A stretch of 64,000 nucleotides of DNA, from positions 1-64,000 of the forward strand of contig JAOPKB010000021.1 of assembly GCA_025517485.1 (NCBI GenBank). The letters are read 5' to 3'. A model generated the notes under the pieces. The model worked only from the letters and a program-made list of their open reading frames with translations, searched no databases and was not told where the DNA came from. The stretch's first letter is position 1; every line of letters starts with the position of its first letter. The DNA is from Natronoglomus mannanivorans. Its GTDB lineage: Archaea; Halobacteriota; Halobacteria; Halobacteriales; Natrialbaceae. Below are positions 44,348-53,107 of the stretch, in pieces. Position numbers and translations under genes: made by a program.

Positions 44348-45337
44348 CTACCGGGTCATCAACTCCCACGCTCCTCGAGAGATCCCGTGTTCGAGTGGCG
44401 CCCCGTCCCGATAGCGCTCGATGTCGTCGATTACGGACTCGGTCAGCGGCGGTCGAATCTGTGAGCCGCCGACGTGGGGCGTGAGAAACACGTTCTCGAG
44501 GTCCCGAAGTTCGTGATCGTCGGGCAGGGGCTCCTCGTGGAAGACGTCGAGGATCGCCGAGAACCGGCCCGATCGGAGTTCGTCCAGCAGCGCGTCCTCG
44601 ACGACGAGTTCCGCGCGGGCGGTGTTGACGAAGAGGGCGTCGTCGGGAATCTGCGCCAACTCCTCGGCGTCGAGCATCCCGATCGTCTCGGGCGTCCGCG
44701 CCGCGTGCAAGGAGACGATCTCCGAGGAGAGCGCCGTCTCGAGGTCCGTTCGCGTGACGAACGGGAACTCACCGAGCGCGTCGTCGTCGATGTAGGGGTC
44801 GTACACGTCGACCGTGACGTCGAACGACCGGAGGTGCTCGAGGAAGAAACGGCCGATCGTGCCGAGTCCGACGAGTCCGATTGTGGAGTCGTGGAGCGAC
44901 TCGATGAAATACGAGTCCGAGTCCGTTCGGCCGCGGTGCATCGCCGCGTTCAGCTCGCCGAGACATCGTACGTGAGTCAGGATCGCCCCGAGGACGTACT
45001 CGGCGACGTACTCCGCCATCACGTCGTTCGCGCTCACGACGTCGATCCCCGCGTCGTACACCGCTTCCGACGCGATAGTCGCGACGCTCCCCCCGGTGTG
45101 AGCCAGCAGTTCGAGGTCGTCCGCTCGGTCGACGACGTCCGCGGTGAGTTGCGGACACCCCCAGCCGGTGACGCAGACGTCGATGCCCTGAATTCGATCC
45201 CGTAACTCCCTCTGACTCCACTCCTCGCCCGATTCGTTCCACGTCACGTCGGCGATCGATTCCAGACGCGACTTCGTTTGCGGTGGGAAGAAGTCCTCGC
45301 GGAGCGCTCCGTTCGGCATCGCGACCAGCACGTTCAT
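44348..45337 (-). CDS. D-2-hydroxyacid dehydrogenase (NAD-dependent)
   Basis: From the ATG at 45335-45337 (MNVLVAMPNGALREDFF) the enzyme is 329 residues. It has the NAD motif STIGLVGLGTIGRFFLEHLR, VYDPY, the catalytic Arg in NTARAELVVEDALLDEL, Glu in DVFHEEPLPDDH, and His in LTPHVGGSQ. It belongs to the D-isomer 2-hydroxyacid dehydrogenase superfamily (phosphoglycerate, glyoxylate/hydroxypyruvate, lactate). The substrate is not predictable. It is divergent from the thioesterase gene, with 103 bases between starts. Confidence 0.88.
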   Translation of the reverse strand: MNVLVAMPNGALREDFFPPQTKSRLESIADVTWNESGEEWSQRELRDRIQGIDVCVTGWGCPQLTADVVDRADDLELLAHTGGSVATIASEAVYDAGIDVVSANDVMAEYVAEYVLGAILTHVRCLGELNAAMHRGRTDSDSYFIESLHDSTIGLVGLGTIGRFFLEHLRSFDVTVDVYDPYIDDDALGEFPFVTRTDLETALSSEIVSLHAARTPETIGMLDAEELAQIPDDALFVNTARAELVVEDALLDELRSGRFSAILDVFHEEPLPDDHELRDLENVFLTPHVGGSQIRPPLTESVIDDIERYRDGAPLEHGISRGAWELMTR

Positions 45338-45440
45338 GGCTCGTTCGTTCTCGGAGATCCTGATAAACGCTCGCATCCGTCCGCAGTCGGCACCTGCCGG
45401 AACCGCAGTCCACTTCTGTCGCCCCCGTCGTACGACGACC

Positions 45441-45857
45441 ATGGACTCAGACATAGACAACGCGTTTACTGTGGACGTACACGTCAGGTACAGCGACCTC
45501 GACACGTACAACCACGTCAACAACGCCGTCTACGCCACCTACCTCGAGGAAGCTCGTATCGCCTACATCGACGAGGTCCTCGACGTCGACGTGAACGACT
45601 TCACCTTCGTCGTCGCCAACCTCGAACTGTCCTTCGAACGGCCGGTGGAGATGACCGATACGCTGTCGGTCGCCCTCGAAACGACGAACCTCGGTCGCTC
45701 GAGTGCGACGATGGTCTACGAACTCCGTGACGCCGGCGAGCGGGTGGCGACCGGCGAGACGACGCTCGTCTACGTCGACCCCGACGAGAAACGGCCCGCC
45801 GAACTTCCCTCGCCGATCCGGGAGTCGATCGTCGCGTTCGAGGGACTCGAGGAGTAA
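45441..45857 (+). CDS. Acyl-CoA thioesterase, 4HBT hot-dog family
   Basis: A 138-residue single hot-dog domain. It has the YbgC/4HBT signature VRYSDLDTYNHVNNAVYATY, with Asp21 (or Asp19) and His25 in the catalytic region, then LEEARIAYIDEV and ELSFERPVEMTD. It hydrolyses acyl-CoA thioesters; chain length cannot be predicted. The ATG at 45441 gives the usual N-terminus; the frame open to 45336 adds about 35 residues upstream that do not resemble the family. Confidence 0.88.
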   Translation: MDSDIDNAFTVDVHVRYSDLDTYNHVNNAVYATYLEEARIAYIDEVLDVDVNDFTFVVANLELSFERPVEMTDTLSVALETTNLGRSSATMVYELRDAGERVATGETTLVYVDPDEKRPAELPSPIRESIVAFEGLEE

Positions 45858-45900
45858 ACCGCCGGTCGCTGTACGAAGAGATGCAGAATCGAACGCCGAG

Positions 45901-47274
45901 TCAGGTTTCGTTCGCAACTCCGTCGACAGTCACCTCGAGGTCAGCCTCCGATCCCGTCACGGAGACCGCCTCGTGGAATTCGTCCGGGCCGACCGTGACG
46001 ACGGTCGTCCGCTCGCTTTGCCGGTCGACGCTGGTCTCGTCGGCGCGTTCGTCGGTCCGTTCGGCCAGCGTGGTTTCGAAGGCGTCCTCGAACGCGTCCG
46101 CGTCGTCGGCGGTGTCCCAGTGGAGGACCCAGACGAAGCCCCAGTCGTCACCGTCTCCGTCTCCGTTTCCGTCTCCATCTTCGACCCCAGCGCCGTCTGC
46201 GCCAGCGTCAGTATGCTGGAAGCCGATCAGCCGGTCGTTACCCCAGCCGGCCGCCGCGTCGGCCGCAGTGTCGTTATCGAGTTCCGTCTCGAGTGCGACC
46301 CGGACGAACAGTTCGCCCAGCCGGTCGTCTCGTTGCAGGGTCCACGTCTCGTCGGCGCTCGTCTCGACGGAGAGAGTCGCCGGCTGAGCGTCGCCGGCGT
46401 CGGGATCGAGCCCGTGGAGGAGTTGCTCGGTCGTCGTCGGTGGATTCTCGTAGAACTCGGCGATCTCCGTCGACTCCTCGAGCGTCGCGTTGGCGTACTG
46501 GACCCCGTAGTGGTACGGTGCCCGGAAGTACCGATCGCCGTCCGGCGCCGTCTCGTACTCTTCGGCGAGGCGTTCGGACTGTAACTGGACGTCGTCGTCC
46601 TGGTACTCGGCGCTGTACTGATCCGTGATCCAGACGGCACCGCCTTCGACCAGCGCCAGTTCCACGTTCGTGTAGTCCGTCGACGTCGCGACGTCGGCCT
46701 CGAGTTCGGGCTGTGGCTGCCAGCCCTCCGCGAACTGGATCGCGTGGAAGAACTCGTGGACGACCACCTGTTCGACGTCTGCCCGTTCGGCCTCGTTCGG
46801 ATCGACGGCGACGTGTCCAATGGTTGCGACGCCGCGTGCGCTCTCGGTGTCGACCTCGGTCTCGGTCATGTTCAGCGCCGCCTGAAACGGATCCTGTCGC
46901 CCCTCGTAGGTCCCCTCGAGCAGCGCGTCCATGTCTCCGACCTGGACCTCGGGCATCTCGGCCTCGCTCTCGACGAGCCCGGCGGTCCGCTCGAAGGTCT
47001 CGTTCAGATCGACCGGTAGTACCTCGTCGGCTTCCGCCGTCGTCTCGGCTTCGACCGCGAGGTCAGCGTCGCTCTCGTCAGCAGGCTCGTCGCCGTCGTC
47101 ACCGCTGTCGCCGTCATCGTCGGCGGCGTCAGCACCGGTTTCGACGCCCTCCGCACCCTCGCCCGTCGGTTCCTCGAGACCGGCCGAGGCGGAGTCGGCG
47201 ACGGGTGCAGTACACCCCGCGAGCAGGAGGAAGGCGGCGAGCAACAGCACTCCTAAAACGTGTCGGCTTCCCAT
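45901..47274 (-). CDS. Surface lipoprotein of the Hvo_1808 family with HEFFH motif
   Basis: A 457-residue secreted lipoprotein: MGSRHVLGVLLLAAFLLLAG followed by CTAP, a lipobox with Cys21. The next ~65 residues are a Gly/Ala/Glu/Asp-rich spacer, then the ordered part. It contains QVVVHEFFHAIQFAEGWQ, a HExxH zinc-protease signature, with Glu and Asp further on (PQPELEADVA). The Hvo_1808-type surface proteins are known only as haloarchaeal surface proteins; the gluzincin-like motif suggests metallopeptidase activity, unproven. An acidic DGDGNGDGDGDD repeat lies near the C-terminus. Confidence 0.75.
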   Translation of the reverse strand: MGSRHVLGVLLLAAFLLLAGCTAPVADSASAGLEEPTGEGAEGVETGADAADDDGDSGDDGDEPADESDADLAVEAETTAEADEVLPVDLNETFERTAGLVESEAEMPEVQVGDMDALLEGTYEGRQDPFQAALNMTETEVDTESARGVATIGHVAVDPNEAERADVEQVVVHEFFHAIQFAEGWQPQPELEADVATSTDYTNVELALVEGGAVWITDQYSAEYQDDDVQLQSERLAEEYETAPDGDRYFRAPYHYGVQYANATLEESTEIAEFYENPPTTTEQLLHGLDPDAGDAQPATLSVETSADETWTLQRDDRLGELFVRVALETELDNDTAADAAAGWGNDRLIGFQHTDAGADGAGVEDGDGNGDGDGDDWGFVWVLHWDTADDADAFEDAFETTLAERTDERADETSVDRQSERTTVVTVGPDEFHEAVSVTGSEADLEVTVDGVANET

Positions 47275-47313
47275 AACGAATGTTCCACGACAACGTGTTA
47301 AAACCTTGTCTTC

Positions 47314-48012
47314 TCAGCGGACCCGGCCGCCGGTGAGCCGAACGACGCCGAGAGCGTGGCTCTCGTGTGCGATCGCCGCCGAGCGGTCGCGTAATCGGCC
47401 GTGTGCGGCGTCGATCCGCTCGTCGAGTCGGTCGTGGGGGCTGGTCTCGTACCGGAGTTTCGTCGTCGGGGGCGTCGAGAGCACGACGACCGCCCGGAAC
47501 ACGGCGTTGACCGGCGGCCCGTACCACTTCCGGCTCCGGGCGGCGTTGACGAGGACGACGTGGCCGCCCGCCCCGACGAGATCACACCAGTCGTCGACCG
47601 CATCCGCGGGATCGGCGAGCATCCCCGCGACGAAGGTTGCGAGGACCGCGTCTGCGTCCGCCACTGGCGGCGCCGTCGCGTCGCCGCGGACGACGTGGAC
47701 GTTGTCGTACTCGGCGGTGAGTTCGCGAGCGCGCTCGAGGACCGGCCGGGTGAAGTCGACGCCGACGACGGTTCCCTCGGGACCGACCCGCTCGCGGAGG
47801 TAGGGGAGGTTGGCACCCGTCCCACAGCCCATCTCGACGACCGTGTCGCCGGGCTCGAGGCGACAGGCCGCGGCCGCTCGAGTCCGGAGCGTGGTGATCC
47901 CGGGTGTCTTGCGAGCGAGGAGGTCGTAGAGGCGGGCCCACCGCCCGTAGAAGTCCTGTGCGTCCTCTTCGCCCGTGTCCCCACCGGTCTCGTCGGCTCC
48001 ATCAGCGGTCAT
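47314..48012 (-). CDS. Class I SAM-dependent methyltransferase (UbiE-like)
   Basis: A 232-residue methyltransferase: FYGRWARLYDLLARKTPGI at the start, then the SAM motif DTVVEMGCGTGANLPYLRER, VVGVDFTRPVLERARELT, VVRGDATAPPVADADAVLAT and 'VGAGGHVVLVNAARS'. The motif set fits the UbiE/COQ5 or phospholipid methyltransferase group. It ends 6 bases before the ATG of... it begins 6 bases past the stop of the preceding thiR gene on the same strand, so the two are probably co-transcribed. The substrate is unknown. Confidence 0.82.
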   Translation of the reverse strand: MTADGADETGGDTGEEDAQDFYGRWARLYDLLARKTPGITTLRTRAAAACRLEPGDTVVEMGCGTGANLPYLRERVGPEGTVVGVDFTRPVLERARELTAEYDNVHVVRGDATAPPVADADAVLATFVAGMLADPADAVDDWCDLVGAGGHVVLVNAARSRKWYGPPVNAVFRAVVVLSTPPTTKLRYETSPHDRLDERIDAAHGRLRDRSAAIAHESHALGVVRLTGGRVR

Positions 48013-48018
48013 GGAGAA

Positions 48019-48918
48019 TCAGAGCAGTTCCCGTACCGTGTTCGCGACCGACTCCGGATCCGGTCCGAGCACGTACGTGATCGGTTCGATTCCCTCTGCG
48101 CCCGTCTGGTAGAGCACCGTCGCCTCGGGCTCGTCTTCGATCGCCGCGCCGACGCTGGCGTCGAGGTCGCTCGACTCGTCGAACTCGGCCGTGACGTGTC
48201 CGCGCTCGGTGAGCTCGGCGAGCAGCTTCGGATCGTACCGGACGTTGACCGCCGCGGCGGCGTCGCTGCCGTGGCGTCGGGCCGCCAGCAGCACCGAGGC
48301 GACGTGTCCCGAGACGCCGAACTCCGGATCGCCGGGCACGGTCGCCTTCCCCTTCACGTCGAAGATTCGTCCCGGAACGCCAGCGACGTCGTCGACGTCC
48401 TCGGCGTCGGGGATACAGGCGACCAGGTTCGAACCGACCGCCGGAATCAACCCCGCGAAGCCGCTCGCGTTCTCGAGGATCCGGAGTCCACGCCGAAGCG
48501 AGGAGAGCACCCGCTCGCTCGTCCGCAGATCGTTTTCGGGATCGTGGATCCGAAAGCTCGCGCCGTGGTCGGCCAGCGCCGGCACGGCGTCTTCGTGTAA
48601 CTGGGCGAGCAGATCGCCGCCGGCCTCGAGTTCCCGGATCAGTACCTCGGCTTCGACGAGTGCCTGTACGGACGTTATGTCGCCGGCTGCGAGCCCCTCG
48701 CCGAGTCGATCGACGAGCGCCTGCACGCGTTCGTCGGCTGCGATCTCTTCGTTGATCGTGACGTCGCCGTGGGCGTACTTCGAGACGGCGCTCTGACTGA
48801 TGCCGAGCATCTCGGCGACTTCGCTCTGGGTGAGCCCCTGTTCTCGAAGCTCGCCCGCGAGTCGCGAGCGGATCGTGGGCAGGAACTCCTCGACGACGAT
48901 CTCTTCGACGAATTTCAT
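48019..48918 (-). CDS. thiR: Thiamine regulator ThiR (HTH + ThiN domain)
   Basis: The 299-residue protein has an N-terminal XRE-type HTH (EQGLTQSEVAEMLGISQSAV then SKYAHGDV). A helical linker and a C-terminal ThiN domain follow (AGLIPAVGSNLVACIPDAED, VPGRIFDVKGKATVPGDPEF, GHVASVLLAARR). In archaea this fusion is the ThiR repressor, which senses thiamine phosphates and controls thi4 and thiC-type genes. The ThiN domain could keep thiamine-phosphate synthase activity; the His/Arg residues that decide this need alignment. A perfect 10-bp palindrome lies just upstream. The downstream methyltransferase is probably co-transcribed. Confidence 0.88.
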   Translation of the reverse strand: MKFVEEIVVEEFLPTIRSRLAGELREQGLTQSEVAEMLGISQSAVSKYAHGDVTINEEIAADERVQALVDRLGEGLAAGDITSVQALVEAEVLIRELEAGGDLLAQLHEDAVPALADHGASFRIHDPENDLRTSERVLSSLRRGLRILENASGFAGLIPAVGSNLVACIPDAEDVDDVAGVPGRIFDVKGKATVPGDPEFGVSGHVASVLLAARRHGSDAAAAVNVRYDPKLLAELTERGHVTAEFDESSDLDASVGAAIEDEPEATVLYQTGAEGIEPITYVLGPDPESVANTVRELL

Positions 48919-48924
48919 TCGTTG

Positions 48925-48934
48925 GTAGCGCTAC
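48925..48934. promoter_or_regulatory. Palindrome at the thiR promoter
   Basis: GTAGCGCTAC is a perfect 10-bp palindrome 7 bases upstream of the thiR ATG. It could be an operator for autoregulation. Short GC palindromes occur by chance in this genome, so the assignment is tentative. Confidence 0.3.
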
Positions 48935-49159
48935 GAGCGCGCGCAGGAAAACTCTGCGGTCCCACTGTCCGGTTCGCCATCGGGCGCTGGTGGGGCTCTC
49001 GAAGAGGTATCGCTCCACCCACCGACAACCGGACGAGCGCCGGTCGACGAACGCGAGTGGTCGTTCGGAACAGATCGGTGGAACGAACAGTCAACTCGAG
49101 TACAAAAATCCAGTTCAGGGAACGCTCTTGGGTGTGTCGTCCCTTCTCGAAACTGCATC

Positions 49160-49759
49160 ATGAGCTACGAACTCGACCCGCTTCCGTACGAGTACGACGC
49201 GCTTGAACCACACCTCTCCGAGCAGGTGCTCACCTGGCACCACGACACCCACCACCAGGGCTACGTCAACGGCTGGAACAGCGCCGAGGAGACCCTCGCC
49301 GAGAACCGCGAGGCGGACGACTTCTCCTCGTCTGCCGGCGCGCTCCGAAACGTCACCCACAACGGCTCCGGACACGTTCTCCACGACCTGTTCTGGCAGA
49401 ACATGTCCCCCGAGGGCGGCGACGAGCCGTCGGGCGCGCTCGCCGACCGCATCGAGGCGGACTTCGGCTCCTACGACGCCTGGCGCGGCGAGTTCGAGGC
49501 CGCCGCCAGCGCGGCCGGCGGCTGGGCGCTGCTGGTCTACGACTCGTTCTCGAACCAGCTTCGCAACGTCGTCGTCGACAAGCACGACCAGGGCGCACTC
49601 TGGGGTTCCCACCCGATCCTCGCACTTGACGTCTGGGAGCACTCGTACTACCACGACTACGGCCCAGCCCGCGGTGAATTCGTCGAGAACTTCTTCGAAG
49701 TCGTCGACTGGGAGGAACCGACCGCACGCTACGAGCAGGCCGTCGAACTGTTCGAGTGA
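49160..49759 (+). CDS. sod: Superoxide dismutase [Mn/Fe]
   Basis: A 199-residue Mn/Fe-type superoxide dismutase, which converts superoxide to peroxide and oxygen in the cytosol. All four metal ligands are visible: His27 (TWHHDTHHQGYV), His75 (GHVLHDLFW), Asp157 and His161 (DVWEHSYYHDY). Tyr35 is the second-shell residue. Length and sequence are close to known haloarchaeal Mn-SODs. The promoter is upstream of the ATG at 49160; expression is likely strong and constitutive or oxidative-stress linked, which is inference. Confidence 0.96.
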   Translation: MSYELDPLPYEYDALEPHLSEQVLTWHHDTHHQGYVNGWNSAEETLAENREADDFSSSAGALRNVTHNGSGHVLHDLFWQNMSPEGGDEPSGALADRIEADFGSYDAWRGEFEAAASAAGGWALLVYDSFSNQLRNVVVDKHDQGALWGSHPILALDVWEHSYYHDYGPARGEFVENFFEVVDWEEPTARYEQAVELFE

Positions 49760-49894
49760 ACTGACTCGCGATCGTGTCCGCGTCCGGGCCGGTCCGGTTT
49801 CGTGGGCACCTGCCGTGGGCTCCGCTGCTCTTTTTCGTTCCGTTGGGACGATCTCCTCACACGACTCGCGATCGAACGACTCGAGACGGTCCCG

Positions 49895-50515
49895 CTATTC
49901 GCCGCCGTTTCGCCGGTCGTCGCCGCTGCGCTGATCGCCGCCGAACTCGTGGTCGCCGCCGATGCGCGAGGCCTGCGGGCCGGCCTGGTCCTGGTACTTC
50001 GACCCGCGGTCGCTGCCGTACGGTCGCTCCGCGGGCGTCTTCAGTTCCGTAAAGGTGAGCTGGGAGACTCGCATCCCCGGCGTGAGCGCGACCGGTGCCG
50101 TCCCGAGATTCGACAGCTCGAGGGTGATCTGGCCGCGATAGCCCGGATCGCAGAGACCGGCTGTGGCGTGAACCACCACGGCGAGGCGACCCAGGGAGGA
50201 TCGTCCCTCGACGTGAGCGATGAGATCGTCCGGGATCTCGACCCGTTCGTGAGTCGTCCCGAGGACGAAATCGCCCGGGTGGAGAATGAAGTCGTCGCCG
50301 TCGTCGACGATCGTCTCGGTGACGTACTCGTCGACTTCGTGTTCGGCGTTCGGGTGAATACACGGGATGTTCGTCCGCTGGAACTCGAGGAACTCCTCGC
50401 CGAGTCGGAGGTCGACGCTCGCCGGCTGGATCTGCAGGTCGTAGTCGTCGATCGGATCGACGACGAGGTCACCGTTCTCGAGGCGCTCGAGGATGTCCGC
50501 GTCCGAGAGGATCAT
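49895..50515 (-). CDS. dcd: dCTP deaminase (Dcd/DUT family)
   Basis: From the ATG at 50513-50515 (MILSDADILERLENGDLVVD) the enzyme is 206 residues. It deaminates dCTP to dUTP, or may be bifunctional to dUMP as in some archaea. Motifs: IQPASVDLRLGEEF, EGRSSLGRLAVVVHATAGL, and 'GYRGQITLELSN' with catalytic Glu133. The C-terminus (GSKYQDQAGPQASRI) forms the flexible lid. The trailing GGDHEFGGDQRSGDDRRNGG is an unusual Gly/Asp/Arg tail. It is divergent from pth2. Confidence 0.93.
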   Translation of the reverse strand: MILSDADILERLENGDLVVDPIDDYDLQIQPASVDLRLGEEFLEFQRTNIPCIHPNAEHEVDEYVTETIVDDGDDFILHPGDFVLGTTHERVEIPDDLIAHVEGRSSLGRLAVVVHATAGLCDPGYRGQITLELSNLGTAPVALTPGMRVSQLTFTELKTPAERPYGSDRGSKYQDQAGPQASRIGGDHEFGGDQRSGDDRRNGGE

Positions 50516-50626
50516 TACGCTGGCTGTGGAAGCCCGCCTTCTAAAGTTATCCGTTCTCGAGTCGGTCGACTCGCTCGAATGCGAAATCGAACGCGAACGC
50601 GACCCCGGACGAATGCGGATCACCGC

Positions 50627-50634
50627 AATTATAG
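50627..50634 (+). promoter_or_regulatory. TATA box of pth2
   Basis: AATTATAG lies about 30 bases before the ATG at 50664 in otherwise GC-rich sequence. The spacing implies a leaderless transcript and rules out the longer frame back to 50493. Confidence 0.6.
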
Positions 50635-50663
50635 GCCCGCTTCCCGTCGATCTGGTCACGAAC

Positions 50664-51002
50664 ATGAAACAGGCCATCGTCGCTCGCACCGATATCGGCA
50701 TGGGACAGGGAAAACTCGCCGCGCAGGTCGCCCACGCCTCGCTCTCGGCCTACGAGAAAGCCGACGATCGGACGCGCTCGAAGTGGAAAGGCGGCGGCCA
50801 GAAGAAGGTCGTTCTGAAGGCGAACAGCGAGCGCACCCTGTACGAACTCTCCGAGATCGCCGACCAGGAGGGAATTCCGAACGCGATCATCCGCGACGCC
50901 GGCCACACGCAACTCGAGCCGGGAACGGTAACCGCACTCGCCGTCGGTCCCGACGAGGAGAGTCTCGTCGATCGGGTCACGGGAGATCTCTCGCTGTACT
51001 AG
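50664..51002 (+). CDS. pth2: Peptidyl-tRNA hydrolase Pth2
   Basis: A 112-residue archaeal/eukaryal-type peptidyl-tRNA hydrolase that recycles tRNA from stalled peptidyl-tRNA. Motifs: MKQAIVARTDIGMGQGKLAA, QVAHASLSAYEKA, VVLKANSERTLYELSEIA, NAIIRDAGHTQLEPGTVTAL and GPDEESLVDRVTGDLSLY. These cover the whole family length. The ATG at 50664 follows a TATA box at the right distance. Identification is secure. Confidence 0.96.
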   Translation: MKQAIVARTDIGMGQGKLAAQVAHASLSAYEKADDRTRSKWKGGGQKKVVLKANSERTLYELSEIADQEGIPNAIIRDAGHTQLEPGTVTALAVGPDEESLVDRVTGDLSLY

Positions 51003-51089
51003 TTCCGAACGGCGGTTTCTGTCGTCCGCGTTCTTCACCTCACTCTCGTCCTCACAGGGCCCGTCCCGGCCCCGGGTCGGTGACCGGAG

Positions 51090-51497
51090 TCAGTCGCCGA
51101 TCGCCATGAACTCGATCGTGTAGCCGAACGGATCCGAGACGTAGTAGGAGGTGTAGGATCCGATCTCGGGGTCGTCTCGCTCTCGAGACGCCTCGTTGTC
51201 GATCGAGACACCGGCGTCCGTCAGCCGTTTCTCGACGGCTTCGGGCGACTCCGCGACGCGAACCGCGACGTGGCGATAGTTTCCCGCCGCCAGATCGAAC
51301 TCGTCCGTCGGGTTGACGTAGAGGCGACCACCCTCTCCGAGGAACACGGGAAAGAGCCCCGGGTCGTCGGCGACCGCCTCGTAAGGGTCGTCGAACCGCG
51401 TTTCGAACCCCAGCGTCTCCACGTAGAAGTCGATCACGTCCTCGAGTCGATCCGCCGGAAACTGCAGGTTGATGTGGTCGATCGCAGTGACGTCCAT
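51090..51497 (-). CDS. VOC (glyoxalase/bleomycin-resistance) family protein
   Basis: With MDVTAIDHINLQFPADRLED as N-terminus the protein is 135 residues, one vicinal-oxygen-chelate domain made of two beta-alpha-beta-beta-beta units. Metal-ligand positions are His8 in IDHINL, His78 in YRHVAVRV and Glu131 in YTIEFMA; this is the usual H/H/E set of metal-binding members. The substrate cannot be predicted. An ATG two codons earlier is an alternative start. Confidence 0.78.
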   Translation of the reverse strand: MDVTAIDHINLQFPADRLEDVIDFYVETLGFETRFDDPYEAVADDPGLFPVFLGEGGRLYVNPTDEFDLAAGNYRHVAVRVAESPEAVEKRLTDAGVSIDNEASRERDDPEIGSYTSYYVSDPFGYTIEFMAIGD

Positions 51498-51724
51498 GGG
51501 CATGGGTCGTCTCGACACTCGAGTGGGAACCCCATCAATCTCCGTTTTCCGGCGGGCGGTTCACTCTCTTTCGCTCTCCGCTCTCCACTCTCGAGACACC
51601 GTTCAGTTGTTCGCGACTCGGTCGAAAACGCCTAGTCTCGACTCCGGGCTCTCCGCTCTCGAGGTCCACTCGAGATCAACGATCGAACCCAGCCGGGCCG
51701 GCCGAAGCCGCTATCGGTGGCCGA

Positions 51725-51868
51725 TCACCTGAGAGACTGCGTCGACGGCGTGTCGAGCCGCTCGAGACAGTGGTGGCAGTACGTGAACGAAAAGTCGTTT
51801 TCGGTCTTGCAGTTCGGACAGCTCCGCTCTGTCGGCAACTCCTCGAGTTCGTCGGGAAGCGAATTCAT
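51725..51868 (-). CDS. Small zinc-ribbon protein
   Basis: From the ATG at 51866-51868 the product is 47 residues, beginning MNSLPDELEELPTERS. It then has CPNCKTENDFSFTYCHHCLE, a CxxC...CxxC zinc ribbon. Such tiny zinc-binding proteins are widespread in haloarchaea, and some are now known to affect lipid production or biofilm. An ATG 25 codons upstream (51943) extends it with basic sequence, which I reject. No partner is evident. Confidence 0.65.
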   Translation of the reverse strand: MNSLPDELEELPTERSCPNCKTENDFSFTYCHHCLERLDTPSTQSLR

Positions 51869-52015
51869 CACCGCCGGTTGGCAACCGCCTCGAATAGGTG
51901 CTCGGCCAACGTCTGCAAGCACCGTTCGTTCTCCACTGGACACTCGGGACCAGTCGAGTGGGCGGTTCTCGGCTCGTCCTCTTGACTCGAGACACCGGTG
52001 AGACGGCCCAGCGAT

Positions 52016-53104
52016 TCACTCGTAGGCTGTCGCCACGTACTGAGACCCGAATCCACGGGCGAGCGCCCCGTATTCGAGGCCGAACGTGATCGTCTCGCCC
52101 GGACGAATCGTCTCTCGGGCGTCCGTGACGTCGAGTACCGTGTGATCACTGCTCGCACCGAGCACGTCGATACCGTCACGGACGGGGACCAGTCCCTCGA
52201 CGGCGACGTCGACGCGTCCGAGCGCGACGATCGCCCGTTCTCTCGGCCCTCGATCCTCGACCGTCGGCGACTCCCCGAACGCGTCGCGGCGGATCGTCCC
52301 GTCGGGTGTGGACGGCTTCGACTTGCACTCGATCACGTCCGCGGACAGGACGAAGGCGTCGGTCTCGAATCCGGGCAAGACCTCGCCGGTCGCCGGGTCC
52401 GTCCCCAGCAGGATCGCCTCGCCGACTCTGAGGTGACTCACCTCCGTCGGGAGATCGCCGGCGAAACACAGCGAGAGGGCGTTCGAACTCCCCCCGGAGC
52501 GCATCGGGAGCGGTCGGCCGACCGCCTCCTCGGCACGCTCGACGATCTCGACGAACTCCGCGGCCGACTCGGCGGTGGGAACGACGCCGTTGAGCGACCC
52601 GACGTGTGCAGCGATTCCGACGAGTTCGACCCCGCCGAACGCCTCGACGGTCGCGAGCGTCGATTCGAGGTCGTCGGGCATGATCCCCTCGCGTCGGTCG
52701 CCGACGTCGACCGCCAACACGACGCGGTGGTCGACGCCTCGTCGCGACGCTGCAGCGCCGATCGCTCGCAGGATCGACGGCTCTGACTGCATCGAGACGT
52801 CCACGTCCCGAACCACGTTCTCGACCTCGCTGCGCATCGGCGTCCTGAGCAAGTGACACTCGCACTCGACATCGGCCGTCTCGCGGAGCCGTCGCAGGTT
52901 GGCCAGCCGCGAATCCGCGATGGCGGTCGCGCCGCCCTCGAGCATCGCCCGCGCGACGCGGGGATCACCGCCGACCCCTTTCGTGACGCCGACGAGTTCG
53001 CCGTCGAAGTGGTCGGCGACCCGACGTGCGTTTCGCTCGAGGACCGCGGGCCGAACCGTCACGACCGGAGCGCGCTCCGCGTCCAGTCTGGGGGTTTCGA
53101 TCAC
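52016..53104 (-). CDS. PLP-dependent alanine racemase-type (fold III) enzyme
   Basis: A 362-residue TIM-barrel PLP enzyme starting at GTG (53102-53104). The PLP Lys42 lies in GELVGVTKGVGG. Then come VVLAVDVGDRREGIMPDDLE, 'ELVGIAAHVGSLNG', RSGGSSNALSLCF and SHLRVGEAILLGTDPATGEV. This is the alanine/ornithine racemase or D-threonine aldolase-like type, without the C-terminal beta-domain Tyr of classical Alr. It starts 3 bases after the M20 peptidase stop, so they form one operon with the permease. A role in racemising an imported amino acid is inferred. Confidence 0.82.
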   Translation of the reverse strand: MIETPRLDAERAPVVTVRPAVLERNARRVADHFDGELVGVTKGVGGDPRVARAMLEGGATAIADSRLANLRRLRETADVECECHLLRTPMRSEVENVVRDVDVSMQSEPSILRAIGAAASRRGVDHRVVLAVDVGDRREGIMPDDLESTLATVEAFGGVELVGIAAHVGSLNGVVPTAESAAEFVEIVERAEEAVGRPLPMRSGGSSNALSLCFAGDLPTEVSHLRVGEAILLGTDPATGEVLPGFETDAFVLSADVIECKSKPSTPDGTIRRDAFGESPTVEDRGPRERAIVALGRVDVAVEGLVPVRDGIDVLGASSDHTVLDVTDARETIRPGETITFGLEYGALARGFGSQYVATAYE

Positions 53105-53107
53105 AAC

